Origin: Megaleporinus macrocephalus
Lineage: Eukaryota; Chordata; Actinopteri; Characiformes; Anostomidae
NCBI GenBank assembly: GCA_021613375.1
Contig: CM038726.1
Coordinates: forward strand, 4,161,525-4,225,524
Length of the DNA: 64,000 nucleotides
Reading direction: 5' to 3'
The notes below the pieces were generated by a model. The model did not search any database, was not told where the DNA came from, and was given only the letters and a program-made list of their open reading frames with translations. Positions 48,381 to 59,995 of the stretch are shown piece by piece; the first letter of the stretch is position 1, and each line of letters starts with the position of its first letter. Both the position numbers and the translations under genes were made by a program.

Positions 48381-50031
48381 AAATATATACACATGCTCAT
48401 AAACATACTCATAAACACACACACACAGTCATAAACACACACACATACTCAAACATGACAGAACACAAAACATACACAAAAACACACAGATATACATATG
48501 CACACATACACTTACACACAAGCAGAAACACAAAAATAAGACACAAATACACACACAAACCTATACATAAACACAAACACACACACAGAAACACACACAC
48601 ACACAAACAGAACTACATATGCACACATACATACAATCACACACAGACACGAAACAAACACACAAAACACACAACATGCAGAACACTCACTCACTTAAAC
48701 ACACACACACACTCAAACATATACACACAAATACACACACACAAATACATACTTAAACACACATAAACACTCAAAAAGAAATACATATGCACACATACAT
48801 ACAATCACACAACGACACAAAACACCCAAGAACATGCAGAACACTCACACACTCAAACATACACACACACAAATACATACTTAAACACACACATACTCAA
48901 ACATATACACACAAAACACACTTACACACTTAAACACTCACACACACTCAAACGAACACACAAAACACACTCATACACTTAAACACTCACACAAAACACA
49001 CAAGAACATGCAGAACACTCACACACTTAAACACTCACACACACTCAAACATATACACACACAAACATATACACACAAGAACATGCAGAACACTCACGCA
49101 CTTAAACACACATACAAACACTTAAACAGAAGTACACATGCACACATACACACAATCACACACAGACACGAAAGAACACACAAAACACACAAGAACATGC
49201 AGAACACACACACTTGAACACACACACACTCAAACATATACACACAAACATATACACACAAACATATACACACAAAACACACAAGAACATACAGAACACT
49301 CACACACTTAAACACTCACACACACTCAAACATATACACACACAAACATATACACACAAGAACATGCAGAACACTCACACACTTAAACACTCACACACAC
49401 TCAAACATTTACACACACAAACATATACACACAAGAACATGCAGAACACTCACACACTTAAACACACACACAAACACTTAAACAGAAATACACATGCACA
49501 CATACACACAATCACACACAGACACGAAAGAACACACAAAACACACAAGAACATGCAGAACACTCACACACTTAAACACACACACACTCAAACATATACA
49601 CACAAACATATACACACAAACATATACACACAAAACACACAAGAACATACAGAACTCTCACACACTTAAACACTCACACACTCAAACATATACACACACA
49701 AACATATACACAAAACACACAAGAACATGCAGAACACTTACACACTTACACACACACTCAAACATATACACACAAAACACACAAGAACATGCAGAACACT
49801 CACACACTTAAACACACACACACATACACACTCAAATATATAAACACAAAACACAAGAACGTGCAGAACTCTCACACACTTAAACACACACACACACACA
49901 CACACACACACTCAAATATATAAACACAAAACACAAGAACATGCAGAACACTCACACACTTAAACACACACACACACACACTCAAATATATAAACACAAA
50001 ACACAAGAACATGCAGAACTCTCACACACTT

Positions 50032-50067
<36 letters not shown>

Positions 50068-50165
50068 AAATATATAAACACAAAACACAAGAACATGCAG
50101 AACTCTCACACACTTAAACACACACACACACACTCAAATATATAAATACATAACACAAGAACATG
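48040..50165. repeat. CA-rich array with higher-order units
   Basis: The first kb is mixed CA tracts and ACTCAAATACACAC words. From about 48.8 kb larger units of roughly 75-160 bp carry AAGAACATGCAGAACACTC, then CACACTTAAACAC, CA tract, CTCAAACATATACACAC. The last 0.35 kb uses ATATATAAACACAAAACAC units. Open frames here are low-complexity artefacts. Confidence 0.95.
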
Positions 50166-50199
50166 CAGAAGGTTTTTGGACCTTTTCAAATTTTCCACA

Positions 50200-50735
50200 T
50201 TTGCTTATTTAGACTTATCTTAAAATACACAATCTCACAACTGTGTGTGACACAGGATTATGTCAAGGCACAGATCTGAGTAGGGATACGAGAGCTTTCC
50301 TGTATCACTGAAAGTTCTTAAATGAAGTCTGGAGCCAGTCTTCCAAGATCTGACCAAACTGGGCAGTTAGGGATGAAGAGCCTTGATCAGCCACGTTACC
50401 GAGAACCTACTGGTCACTGTATAGGAGATCCAGACTTCCTTTCTGTCAGTGCAACCCTCCACTAATCAGGCCTCACTAACAGTCCAACCTGAAGGACTAT
50501 CAGACCCAAGAGGAGTAAAACCCTCTGGCCAGATAACATTAAGATTGAACACAGTTCCCAACCCAATCATCACCTCATTGATGCCATCCCCACAGCGAAA
50601 CATGGTGGTGGCAGAGTCATGCTGGGGGGGATGTTTTCCTGTGACAGGTACTCGGAGAATAGAGGCCAGAGTGAAAGATGCATGCAGGGAAATATAGAAC
50701 AAAGTGAAAACCATTCCCAGAGTGCTCAGGAACTC
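50200..50735 (+). mobile_element. Tc1-like transposon relic, left part
   Basis: Matches, in order, the transposase region of a common fish Tc1 family: AGGATTATGTCAAGGCACAG, TCACTGAAAGTTC, CCTTGATCAG, CCACTAATCAGGCCT, AAGATTGAACACAGTTCCC, GCGAAACATGGTGGTGGCAG and GTCATGCTGGGGGGATG, ending at CAGAGTGCTCAGGAACTC. It is full of indels and stops. The element resumes at 51291 after a 555-bp insert. Identification is from remembered consensus. Confidence 0.8.
50718..50735. repeat. 18-bp direct repeat, left
   Basis: CAGAGTGCTCAGGAACTC, identical to 51291-51308. Sequence to its left is Tc1; sequence to its right is the insert. Confidence 0.95.
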
Positions 50736-51290
50736 AGGAACATTTACAATATTTCCAACATTGTATTGCCAAATACAATATTCTCAACATTAACAAAATT
50801 TTCAACATCACATTCCCAGCAACCAAATACCCAACATTTGCAAAATTACCCCATATCATGTTTCCAAATACAAGATTCTCAATATCATATCTTTTTCCCA
50901 ACAACAACATACCCAGCCTATACATTATTTCCAACATCATGATACCAAATAAAAGATTCTCAATATCAACAAATTATTCAACATCACATTCCCAACAACC
51001 GCATACCCAGCATTTACAAAATTCCCAACATCATGTTCCCAAATACAACACATTCCCAGGAACAACATACCTGACATTTACAATATTTCCAACAGCATGT
51101 TTCCAAATACAAGATTTCCAATATTAACAAAATTTTAACATCCCATTCCCAACAACAATTCTATTCCATATTCACCAAACAAATTTACAGCATTCCCAAC
51201 TAGGTACCTCATATTCCTAGCTACAGCATTTCCAAGATCTACTCCAATAAAAAACTCCCAGTCCTGGATGTCGTATCCGTGGACCATGGA
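50736..51290. repeat. Insert of 46.9-47.9 kb-type sequence within the Tc1 relic
   Basis: Composed of AACATTTACAATATTTCC, TTCCCAAATACAAGATT and ATTAACAAAATTTT units like 46.5-47.5 kb, followed by a shortened version of 47661-47955 that ends AACTCCCAGTCCTGGATGTC and GTATCC. It is flanked by perfect 18-bp duplicates of the Tc1 sequence. Confidence 0.8.
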
Positions 51291-51308
51291 CAGAGTGCTC
51301 AGGAACTC
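51291..51308. repeat. 18-bp direct repeat, right
   Basis: CAGAGTGCTCAGGAACTC, identical to 50718-50735; Tc1 sequence continues to the right. Confidence 0.95.
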
Positions 51309-51470
51309 TGGCTGGGGCGAAGGTTTACATTTCATGGGAATGGCTTCCAGAAAACCTGGACCTGAGTCTGGACCTGAACCCAACAGAGCCTTCCTGAAGA
51401 GATCCAAGAATGGCTGGGCTCCGACGTGCCGAGCTTGTAGGATCATATCCAAGAAAACAACAACATTCAA
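51309..51470 (+). mobile_element. Tc1-like transposon relic, right part
   Basis: Continues with CTGGGGCGAAGGTTTACATT, then GGACCTGAACCCAACAGAG, GATCCAAGAATGGCTGG and GTGCCGAGCTTGTAGGATCA, the later blocks of the same transposase with internal deletions. No terminal inverted repeat was recognised. Confidence 0.75.
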
Positions 51471-51548
51471 ATAAAACATGGACTGAATCCATTTAAGATG
51501 AAAGTTTCTGAAACACAACAAAACATCTGAAAACGGCACTAACTGAAC

Positions 51549-51616
51549 GTTTAGGTTTGGATACTGAGGTTAAGGTACAGGTTATGGTTAACCTTAACCT
51601 CAATATCTAAACCTAA
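51549..51616. repeat. Inverted repeat at the edge of the 31-bp array
   Basis: Left arm 51549-51575 (AGGTTTGGATACTGAGG) is the reverse complement of the array unit; right arm 51592-51616 (CCTTAACCTCAATATC). About 24 of 27 positions pair, with a 16-base loop. The array therefore flips orientation here. Confidence 0.85.
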
Positions 51617-52748
51617 TCTCAACCGCAGTATCTAAACCTAACCGTAATATCAGTATAAAAACCTTACCTAAAAACTTAACCTTAGTATCCAAACCTAAAT
51701 ATAACCTGAACCTCATTATTCAAACCTAAATATAACTTTAACCTAATTATTCAAACCTATATATAACCTTAACCTCAGTATCCAAACCTAAATATAAGCT
51801 TAACTTCATTATTCAAACCTAAATACGACCTTAACCTCATTATTCATTCCTAAATATAACCTTAACATCAGTATCCAACCTAAATACGACCTTAACCTCA
51901 TTAGTTAATTCTAAATATAACCTTAACCTCAGTATAAAAACCTAAACACAACATTAACCTCATTATTCAGTCCTAAATATAACCGTAACCTCATTATTCA
52001 TTCCTAAATATAAACGTAACCTCATTATTTAATTCTAAATATAAACTTAACCTCATTATTCAACCCTTAATATAACCTTACCCTCATTATTCAAAACTAA
52101 ATATAAACTTACCCTCATTATTCAAAACTAAATATAACCTTACCCTCATTATTCAAAACTAAATATAACCTTAACCTCATTATTCATCCTAAATAAAAAC
52201 TTAACCCCATTATTTAATTCTAAATATAAACTTAACCTCATTATTCAACCCTTAATATAACCTTACCCTCATTATTCAAAACTAAATATAACATTTACCT
52301 CATTATTCAATTCTGGGTATAACCTTTACCTCAGTATCCAAACCTAAATATAACCTTAACCTCAGTATCCAAACCTAATCCTAATCTTAACCACAGTGTT
52401 CCAACCTAAATTTAACCTTAACCACATTATTTAAACCTAAATATAACCTTAACCTCAATATCCAAACCTAAATATAACTTTTATCTCATTTTTCAAACCT
52501 AAGTATAACTTTAACCTTATTATCCAAACCTAAATATAACCTTAACCACCTTTTTCAATCCTTAATATAACCTTACCCTCATTATTCAAACCTAAATATA
52601 ACCTTTACCTCATTATTCAATTCTAGATATAACCTTAACCTCAGTATCCAAACCTAATCCTAATCTTAACCACATTATTCAAACCCAAGTATAACTTTAA
52701 CCTTATTATTTAAACCTAAATATATAATTTAAACCTTAACTTCAGTAT
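51590..52748. repeat. 31-bp minisatellite, AT-rich subfamily
   Basis: Units of 31 bp: TTAACCTCATTATTCAAACC then TAAATATAACC. About 37 diverged copies. Same length and alignable with the units at 53261-57100, but with ATTATTC in place of AGTATCC and ATATAACC in place of ACCCAACC. Confidence 0.9.
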
Positions 52749-52751
52749 CCT

Positions 52752-52753
<2 letters not shown>

Positions 52754-52815
<62 letters not shown>
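52754..52815. repeat. (TA)n microsatellite
   Basis: About 31 TA units between the 31-bp array and unique DNA. Confidence 0.99.
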
Positions 52816-52818
<3 letters not shown>

Positions 52819-53260
52819 GTGTGTATGTGTGTGTTAGATTAATAACCGTAGCTATGTCAAGTACTATTAATATTAATACTCCTGCTGTGTTATTACTGCT
52901 AGGTGTATAGATTATGTCAGTCCTCTGCAGCGGTATGACAGCTGAGCGCGGTAAGGACTCCAGCAGCTCAGCTAATGTGTCTCAGTGATTAGCTCAGCGC
53001 TGGGCTGCTCCAGCTGGGTGAGCTGTCTAGCGCGGAGGTGTGTGGGAGTTTTTCTGGAGACAGAAGAGAGTAATGTTGAATGTCAAACTCACAAACTCGC
53101 AGCGCGCGCACACACGCCGAGGTGCTACCGCGTACGCTGGAGACCCAAATGCAGGCGCTTTGAAATGCTAGAGTCAGCCACCAGCTTCCACGTCACCACA
53201 CGTATCAGTTCAGCACTTTTTCAATAACACAGCGACTGTTCAGCTCCTTATTTACATCAG
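52816..53260. other. Unique GC-richer island between two 31-bp arrays
   Basis: Non-repetitive, with AGCTCAGCGCTGGGCTG and GCAGCGCGCGCACACACGCC. An 80-codon plus-strand frame (52985-53227) is unrecognised. Candidate conserved element by composition and position only. Confidence 0.4.
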
Positions 53261-56200
53261 CAAACCCTAAACTCAGTATCCAAACCTAAACCCAACCTTT
53301 ACCGCAGTATCCAAACCTAAACCAGACCTTAACCTCAGTATCCAAACCTAAACCCAACCTTTACTGCAGTATCCAAACCTAAACCAGACCTTAACCTCAG
53401 TATCCAAACCTAAACCCAACCTTTACTGCAGTATCCAAACCTAAAACTAACTCTAACCTCAGTATCCAGACCTAAACCCAACCTTAACCTCAGTATCCAA
53501 ACCTAAAACTAACCCTAACCTCAGTATCCAGACCTAAACCCAACCTTAACCTCAGTATCCAAACCTAAAACTAACCCTAACCTCAGTATCCAGACCTAAA
53601 CCCAACCTTAACCTCAGTATCCAAACCTAAAACTAACCCTAACCTCAGTATCCAAACCTAAACCCAACCTTTACCGCAGTATCCAAACCTAAACCAGACC
53701 TTAACCTCAGTATCCAAACCTAAAACTAACCCTAACCTCAGTATCCAGACCTAAACCCAACCTTAACCTCAGAATCCAGACCTAAAACTAACCTTAACTT
53801 CAGTATCCAAACCTACACCTTGCCTTAACCTCAGTTTTCAAACCTAAACCCGACTTTAACCTCAGTATCCAAACCTAAAACTAACCCTAACCTCAGTATC
53901 CAAACCTAAAACTAACCTTAACCTCAGTATCCAGACCTAAACCCAACCTTAACCTCAGTATCCAGACCTAAACCCAACCTTAACCTCAGTATCCAGACCT
54001 AAAACTAACCTTAACCTCAGTATCCAAACCTAAAACTAACCCTAACCTCAGTATCCAAACCTAAACCCAACCTTAACCTCAGTATCCAAACTTAAACTTA
54101 ACGTTAATCTCAGTATCCAAACCTAAACCTAACCTTAACCTCAGTATCCAAACCTAAACCCAACATTTACCGCAGTACCCAAACCTAAAACTAACCATAA
54201 CCTCAGTATCCAAACCTAAAACTAACCCTAACCTCAGTATCCAAACCTAAAACTAACCCTAACCTCAGTATCCAAACCTAAACCCAACCTTAATCTCAGT
54301 ATCCAAACCTAAAACTAACCCTAACCTCAGTATCCAAACCTAAACCCAACCTTAATCTCAGTATCCAACTTAAACCTAACCTTAATCTCAGTATCCAAAC
54401 CTAAACCTAACCTTAACCTCAGTATCCAAACCTAAAACTAACCTTAACCTCAGTATCCAAACCTAAAACTAACCCTAACCTCAGTATCCAAACCTAAAAC
54501 TAACCTTAACCTCAGTATCCAAACCTAAAACTAACCCTAACCTCAGTATCCAAACCTAAAACTAACCCTAACCTCAGTATCCAAGCCTTAACCCAACATT
54601 TACCGCAGTATCCAAACCTAAAACTAACTCTAACCTCAGTATCCAAACCTAAAACTAACCTTAACCTCAGTATCCAAACCTAAAACTAACCCTAACCTCA
54701 GTATCCAGACCTAAACCCAACCTTAACCTCAGTATCCAAACCTAAAACTAACCCTAACCTCAGTATCCAACTTAAACCTAACCTTAATCTCAGTATCCAA
54801 ACCTAAACCCAAACTTTACCGCAGTATCCAAACCTAAACCAGTCCTTAACCTCAGTATCCAAACCTAAAACTAACCTTAACCTCAGTATCCAGACCTAAA
54901 CCCAACCTTAACCTCAGAATCCAGACCTAAAACTAACCCTAACCCCAGTATCCAAACCTAAAACTAACCTTAACCTCAGTATCCAGACCTAAACCCAACC
55001 TTAACCTCAGTATCCAGACCTAAAACTAACCTTAACCTCAGTATCCAGACCTAAACCCAACATTTACCGCAGTATCCAAACCTAAAACTAACCTTAACCT
55101 CAGTATCCAAACCTAAACCTTGCCTTAACCTCAGTTTTCAAACCTAAACCCAACCTTAACCTCAGTATCCAAACTTAAACCTAACGTTAATCTCAGTATC
55201 CAAACCTAAACCTAACCTTAACCTCAGTATCCAGACCTAAACCCAACATTTACCGCAGTATCCAAACCTAAAACTAACCTTAACCTCAGTATCCAAACCT
55301 AAACCTTGCCTTAACCTCAGTTTTCAAACCTAAACCCAACCTTAACCTCAGTATCCAAACTTAAACCTAACGTTAATCTCAGTATCCAAACCTAAACCTA
55401 ACTTTAACCTCAGTATCCAAACCTAAACCCAACATTTATCGCAGTACCCAAACCTAAAACTAACCCTAACCTCAGTATCCAAACCTAAAACTAACCCTAA
55501 CCTCAGTATCCAACTTAAACCTAACCTTAATCTCAGTATCCAAACCTAAACCCAAACTTTACCGCAGTATCCAAACCTAAACCAGTCCTTAACCTCAGTA
55601 TCCAAACCTAAAACTAACCTTAACCTCAGTATCCAGACCTAAACCCAACCTTAACCTCAGAATCCAGACCTAAAACTAACCCTAACCCCAGTATCCAAAC
55701 CTAAAACTAACCTTAACCTCAGTATCCAGACCTAAACCCAACCTTAACCTCAGTATCCAGACCTAAAACTAACCTTAACCTCAGTATCCAGACCTAAACC
55801 CAACATTTACCGCAGTATCCAAACCTAAAACTAACCTTAACCTCAGTATCCAAACCTAAACCTTGCCTTAACCTCAGTTTTCAAACCTAAACCCAACCTT
55901 AACCTCAGTATCCAAACTTAAACCTAACGTTAATCTCAGTATCCAAACCTAAACCTAACCTTAACCTCAGTATCCAGACCTAAACCCAACATTTACCGCA
56001 GTATCCAAACCTAAAACTAACCTTAACCTCAGTATCCAAACCTAAACCTTGCCTTAACCTCAGTTTTCAAACCTAAACCCAACCTTAACCTCAGTATCCA
56101 AACTTAAACCTAACGTTAATCTCAGTATCCAAACCTAAACCTAACTTTAACCTCAGTATCCAAACCTAAACCCAACATTTATCGCAGTACCCAAACCTAA

Positions 56201-57100
56201 AACTAACCCTAACCTCAGTATCCAAACCTAAAACTAACCCTAACCTCAGTATACAAACCTAAACCCAACCTTAATCTCAGTATCCAACTTTAACCTAACC
56301 TTAATCTCAGTATCCAAACCTAAACCCAACCTTTACTGCAGTATCCAAACCTAAACCAGACCTTAACCTCAGTATCCAAACCTAAACCCAACCTTAATCT
56401 CAGTATCCAACTTAAACCTAACCTTAATCTCAGTATCCAAACCTAAACCCAACCTTAATCTCAGTATCCGACTTAAACCTAACCTTAACCTCAGTATCCA
56501 AACCTAAACCCAACCTTAATCTCAGTATCCAACTTAAACCTAACCTTAATCTCAGTATCCAAACCTAAACCCAACCTTTACTGCAGTATCCAAACCTAAA
56601 CCAGACCTTAACCTCAGTATCCAAACCTAAACCCAACCTTAACCTCAGTATCCAAACCTAAAACTAACTCTAACCTCAGTATCCAGACCTAAACCCAACC
56701 CTAACCTCAGTATCCAAACCTAAAACTAACCCTAACCTCAGTATCCAGACCTAAACCCAACCCTAACCTCAGTATCCAAACCTAAAACTAACCCTAACCT
56801 CAGTATCCAGACCTAAACCTAATCTTAATCTCAGTATCCAAACCTAAACCAGACCTTAACCTTAGTATCCAAACCTAAAACTAACCCCAACCTCAGTATC
56901 CAAACCTAAACCTAATCTTAATCTCAGTATCCAAACCTAAACCCAACCTTAATCTCAGTATCCAAACCTAAAACTAACCCCAACCTCAGTGTCCAAACCT
57001 AAACCTAATCTTAATCTCAGTATCCAAACCTAAACCCAACCTTAATCTCTGTATCCAGACATAAACCCAACCTTAACCTCAGTATGTAAACCCAAACTGA
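53261..57100. repeat. 31-bp minisatellite, CCTAACC subfamily
   Basis: About 123 units of 31 bp: CTCAGTATCCAAACCTAAAC or CTCAGTATCCAAACCTAAAA followed by CCAACCTTAAC, CTAACCCTAAC or CAGACCTTAAC. CCTAA/TAACCC words resemble vertebrate telomere repeats, but the unit is not telomeric. A block at about 54.76 kb recurs at about 55.51 kb (744 bp, 24 units); a variant with AACCTTGCCTTAACCTCAG recurs at about 53.82, 55.11, 55.30, 55.86 and 56.05 kb. Confidence 0.97.
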
Positions 57101-57863
57101 TCACCACCACCACCACCACTGTAAACACCATCACCACCACTGTAAACACCATCACCACCACTGTAAACATCATCACCACCACCACCACCACTGTAAACAC
57201 CATCACCACCCCTGTAAACACCATCACCACCACCACTGTAAACACCATCACCACCACTGTAAACACCATCACCACCACCACCGTAAACACCATCACCACC
57301 ACTGTAAACACCATTACCACCACCACCGTAAACACCATCACCACCACTGTAAACACCATCACCACCACCACTGTAAACACCATCACCACCACTGTAAACA
57401 CCATCACCACCACCACTGTAAACACCATCACCACCACTGTAAACACCACCACCACTGTAAACACCACCACCACCACCACTGTAAACACCATCACCACCAC
57501 TGTAAACACCATCACCACCACCACTGTAAACACCATCACCACCACTGTAAACACCATCACCACCACTGTAAACACCATCACCACTGTAAACATCATCACC
57601 ACCACTGTAAACACCATCACCACCACTGTAAACACCACCACTGTAAACATCATCACCACCACCACAGTAAACACCATCACCACCACTGTAAACACCATCA
57701 CCACCACTGTAAACACCATCACCACTGTAAATACCATCACCACCACTGTAAACACCATCACCACCACTGTAAACACCATCACCACTGTAAATATCATAAT
57801 CACCACCACAGTAAACACCATCACTACCACTGTAAACACCATCACCACCACTATAAACAGCAT

Positions 57864-57865
<2 letters not shown>
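57101..57865. repeat. 21-bp minisatellite (ACCACTGTAAACACCATC)
   Basis: About 38 units of 21 bp plus or minus CAC triplets: GTAAACACCATCACCACCAC. It abuts the 31-bp array directly. Period of seven codons leaves a 273-codon minus-strand frame open, not a gene. Confidence 0.97.
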
Positions 57866-57906
<41 letters not shown>

Positions 57907-57928
57907 TGAATACAGAGATAGGAGAGAG

Positions 57929-57972
<44 letters not shown>

Positions 57973-58080
57973 TGAATACAGAGATAGGAGAGAGACGGAG
58001 AGAGTGAGAGAGAGAGAGAGATGGAGAGTGAATACAGAGATAGGAGAGAGACGGAGAGAGTGAGAGAGAGAGAGAGAGAG
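57866..58080. repeat. GA microsatellite with three composite units
   Basis: (AG)n tracts separated by GGAGAGTGAATACAGAGATA and GGAGAGAGACGGAGAG, the composite occurring three times. Confidence 0.97.
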
Positions 58081-58240
58081 GGGTGGGGTAACTCTGGAGG
58101 TATGATGGATGTCTCCTGTGTGGAGTCTTTAACGTCCTGAGGCTCTTAAAATACTTTTATTTCCGTCTCCGCCTGAAGAGCAGATCACCACCTCGTATCT
58201 ATCACCTCCTCCTGCCTGGCGCGCCTCCCGCAGACGCCTC
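58081..58240. other. Unique sequence, nothing identified
   Basis: About 160 bp without array or exon. Confidence 0.4.
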
Positions 58241-58425
58241 ACAGTTAAAGGTAGAGTCGATTACCCCAGACCCTCACACTACCACCACCATGTTTCACTG
58301 TATGATGTTCTTTATCTGAAATGCGGTGTTAGGTCTACACCACATATGCAAACCATCCAACAAGTTACGCTCGTCAGCCCACAGAATACTTTCCCAGAAG
58401 TCTTGGGGATCATCAAGATCACTTA
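58241..58425 (-). mobile_element. Tc1-like transposase fragment, minus orientation
   Basis: Plus-strand words CCACCACCATGTTTCACTGT, TGATGTTCTTTATCTGAAAT, GCGGTGTTAGG, CAGCCCACAGAATACTTTCC and AGTCTTGGGGATCATCAAG match, in reverse, the central transposase region of another fish Tc1 family. Only about 180 bp remain. Confidence 0.75.
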
Positions 58426-59360
58426 GATCACAGGGGGCTGGCTTCTTATTGGTTCCCAATATTTACAAATCCTCAGCAGGGGGAGGAGCCTTTTTTTATA
58501 AAGCCCCCCAACTCTGGAATTGAGACTCAGACACAGTCTCAGTCTTCAAATCTAGGCTGAGAACTTACCTGTTTAGTTTCGTTTTTGGTAACTAACGTTA
58601 CCCGTTGATGAAGGTTGTAGACCCAGGGGTTCCTGAACACAGGGAATTGTGGTAAACTGAGATGCTGGTGCTGTCGTCCCACCTCTTGCATGCGGTCACT
58701 CGGGTTTGTGGACGATGGAGCGGTGGGATGCCAGTGTTTCAGGGTTCCCACCCTTGTTCTCTTACCTTCTCTCCTTTTAGTTCTGCTGTGATAGTCAGAT
58801 CCGCCGAGGTTGTTAACCACGCTCTGATAATGTTGTACCTTCTCCCTATCTCCATAAATCCAAACAGAACTGATTATATCTCTTTATCTTCTCCGAGTAT
58901 GACTGCCCACCTGTCCTGACTAACACTGATGGAAGACTGATCGCCAGGTTCTCCTGCCACCCAGGTCAACTGAACGTTGAGCCCTGCTGTTGCCTGTGTT
59001 GTATCAGCTACCTAGCCTCAGACTAGCTCCCTAACCTTCACTACAGGCTCTACTGAAAGGAACATGGACTCTAACTAGTTTCCACCAACCTTCTACCTTC
59101 ATTAACTCTCATCATCACTCTGACTGTTCTTCATCTGTACTACAGTTCATCTTAGTTATATATTATTATGAGCAGCTGATCAGAAGTATATGGAGTCTTG
59201 GTTCCTCCCAAGGTTTCTTTCTCCAGTTCTGAGGGAGTTTCTCCTCGCCATGGCTTGCTTGGATCTTTTATGGGTTTTCACTTCATCACTATCACTTCCT
59301 TCTATGTTTTTATTTTCTTCTTCTTCTTTCTCATCACTAAATTCCTGTGAAACTGCGTTG
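58426..59360 (+). mobile_element. LINE 3'-end relic (CR1/L2-type group)
   Basis: TTTATAAAGCCCCCCAACTC gives YKAPQLWN, the C-terminal block seen in CR1/L2-type LINEs, followed by CTTCAAATCTAGGCTGAGAA (FKSRLR-like) and TACCTGTTTAG. The 3' untranslated part includes ATGCTGGTGCTGTCGTCCC, TTAGTTCTGCTGTGATAGTC and GGTTTCTTTCTCCAGTTCTG with GAGGGAGTTTCTCCTCGCCA, all familiar from fish LINE 3' ends. The reading frame is interrupted after LWN. Confidence 0.6.
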
Positions 59361-59995
59361 TAACGACATATAGGTCTTTGATTTAAGCTTATTATTAAAG
59401 TTTCTGCTTTTACTGATGAACAGTGTCCAGAAGGTTCCATATAAAACCACAGCAGCACCATCTGAAGAACCCTGTCCTCATGCAAAGAGTTCTTGGAGTG
59501 TTAACTGTTCTATATAGAACCTTCTTCTTGCCACATTTTCCAGTTTTCCATCATTCCACCTATAGGAACGGATATTCCAGTGCTCAGCGCTGATGCTACA
59601 TCTACTTTGAAGCTACTGAATCGTAGCTGCTGAATCTATTGGAAGCTTCCGTTCGGAGATGAATGGCCAGCGTTTGTTATGCTGCTCGACTCGAACTTCA
59701 TTGCCAGCTGCCAGCATTTTAGAGCTCATCACTCACGAGCTGCTGTCATAAAGCAGCGCCGCGTATGATGAGAGGAGCGTTTGATGGAAATTCCCAGGTT
59801 TCCAGACCCCCCCGCCAACGATGAGCTGTGGGGGCTCTGAAATCAGACTCTGACAAGCATTGCTGGGAGCGGTGGCGCTTCAAAGCGGGAGCTTCGCCTG
59901 TGATCTGCCAACAACTAGTTTCTATGAATGACACGCTGGCGTCGGAATTTTAACAAAGCATTTCCGTAAACGCATCCTCGTCCATAACGTTCCGA
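59361..59995. other. Unique sequence with a GC-richer patch at 59560-59970
   Basis: Includes AGCAGCGCCGCGTATGATGA and GCCAGCTGCCAGC. No family resemblance in short frames. Candidate conserved non-coding sequence by composition only. Confidence 0.4.

Noticed and set aside
53261..57100. Telomere or subtelomere
   Set aside because: CCTAA words are embedded in a 31-bp unit; there is no run of pure telomere hexamers.
57042..57863. 273-codon minus-strand hydrophobic-looking repeat
   Set aside because: By-product of a 21-bp CACCAT-type array; the apparent membrane protein is FTVVVMV repeated.
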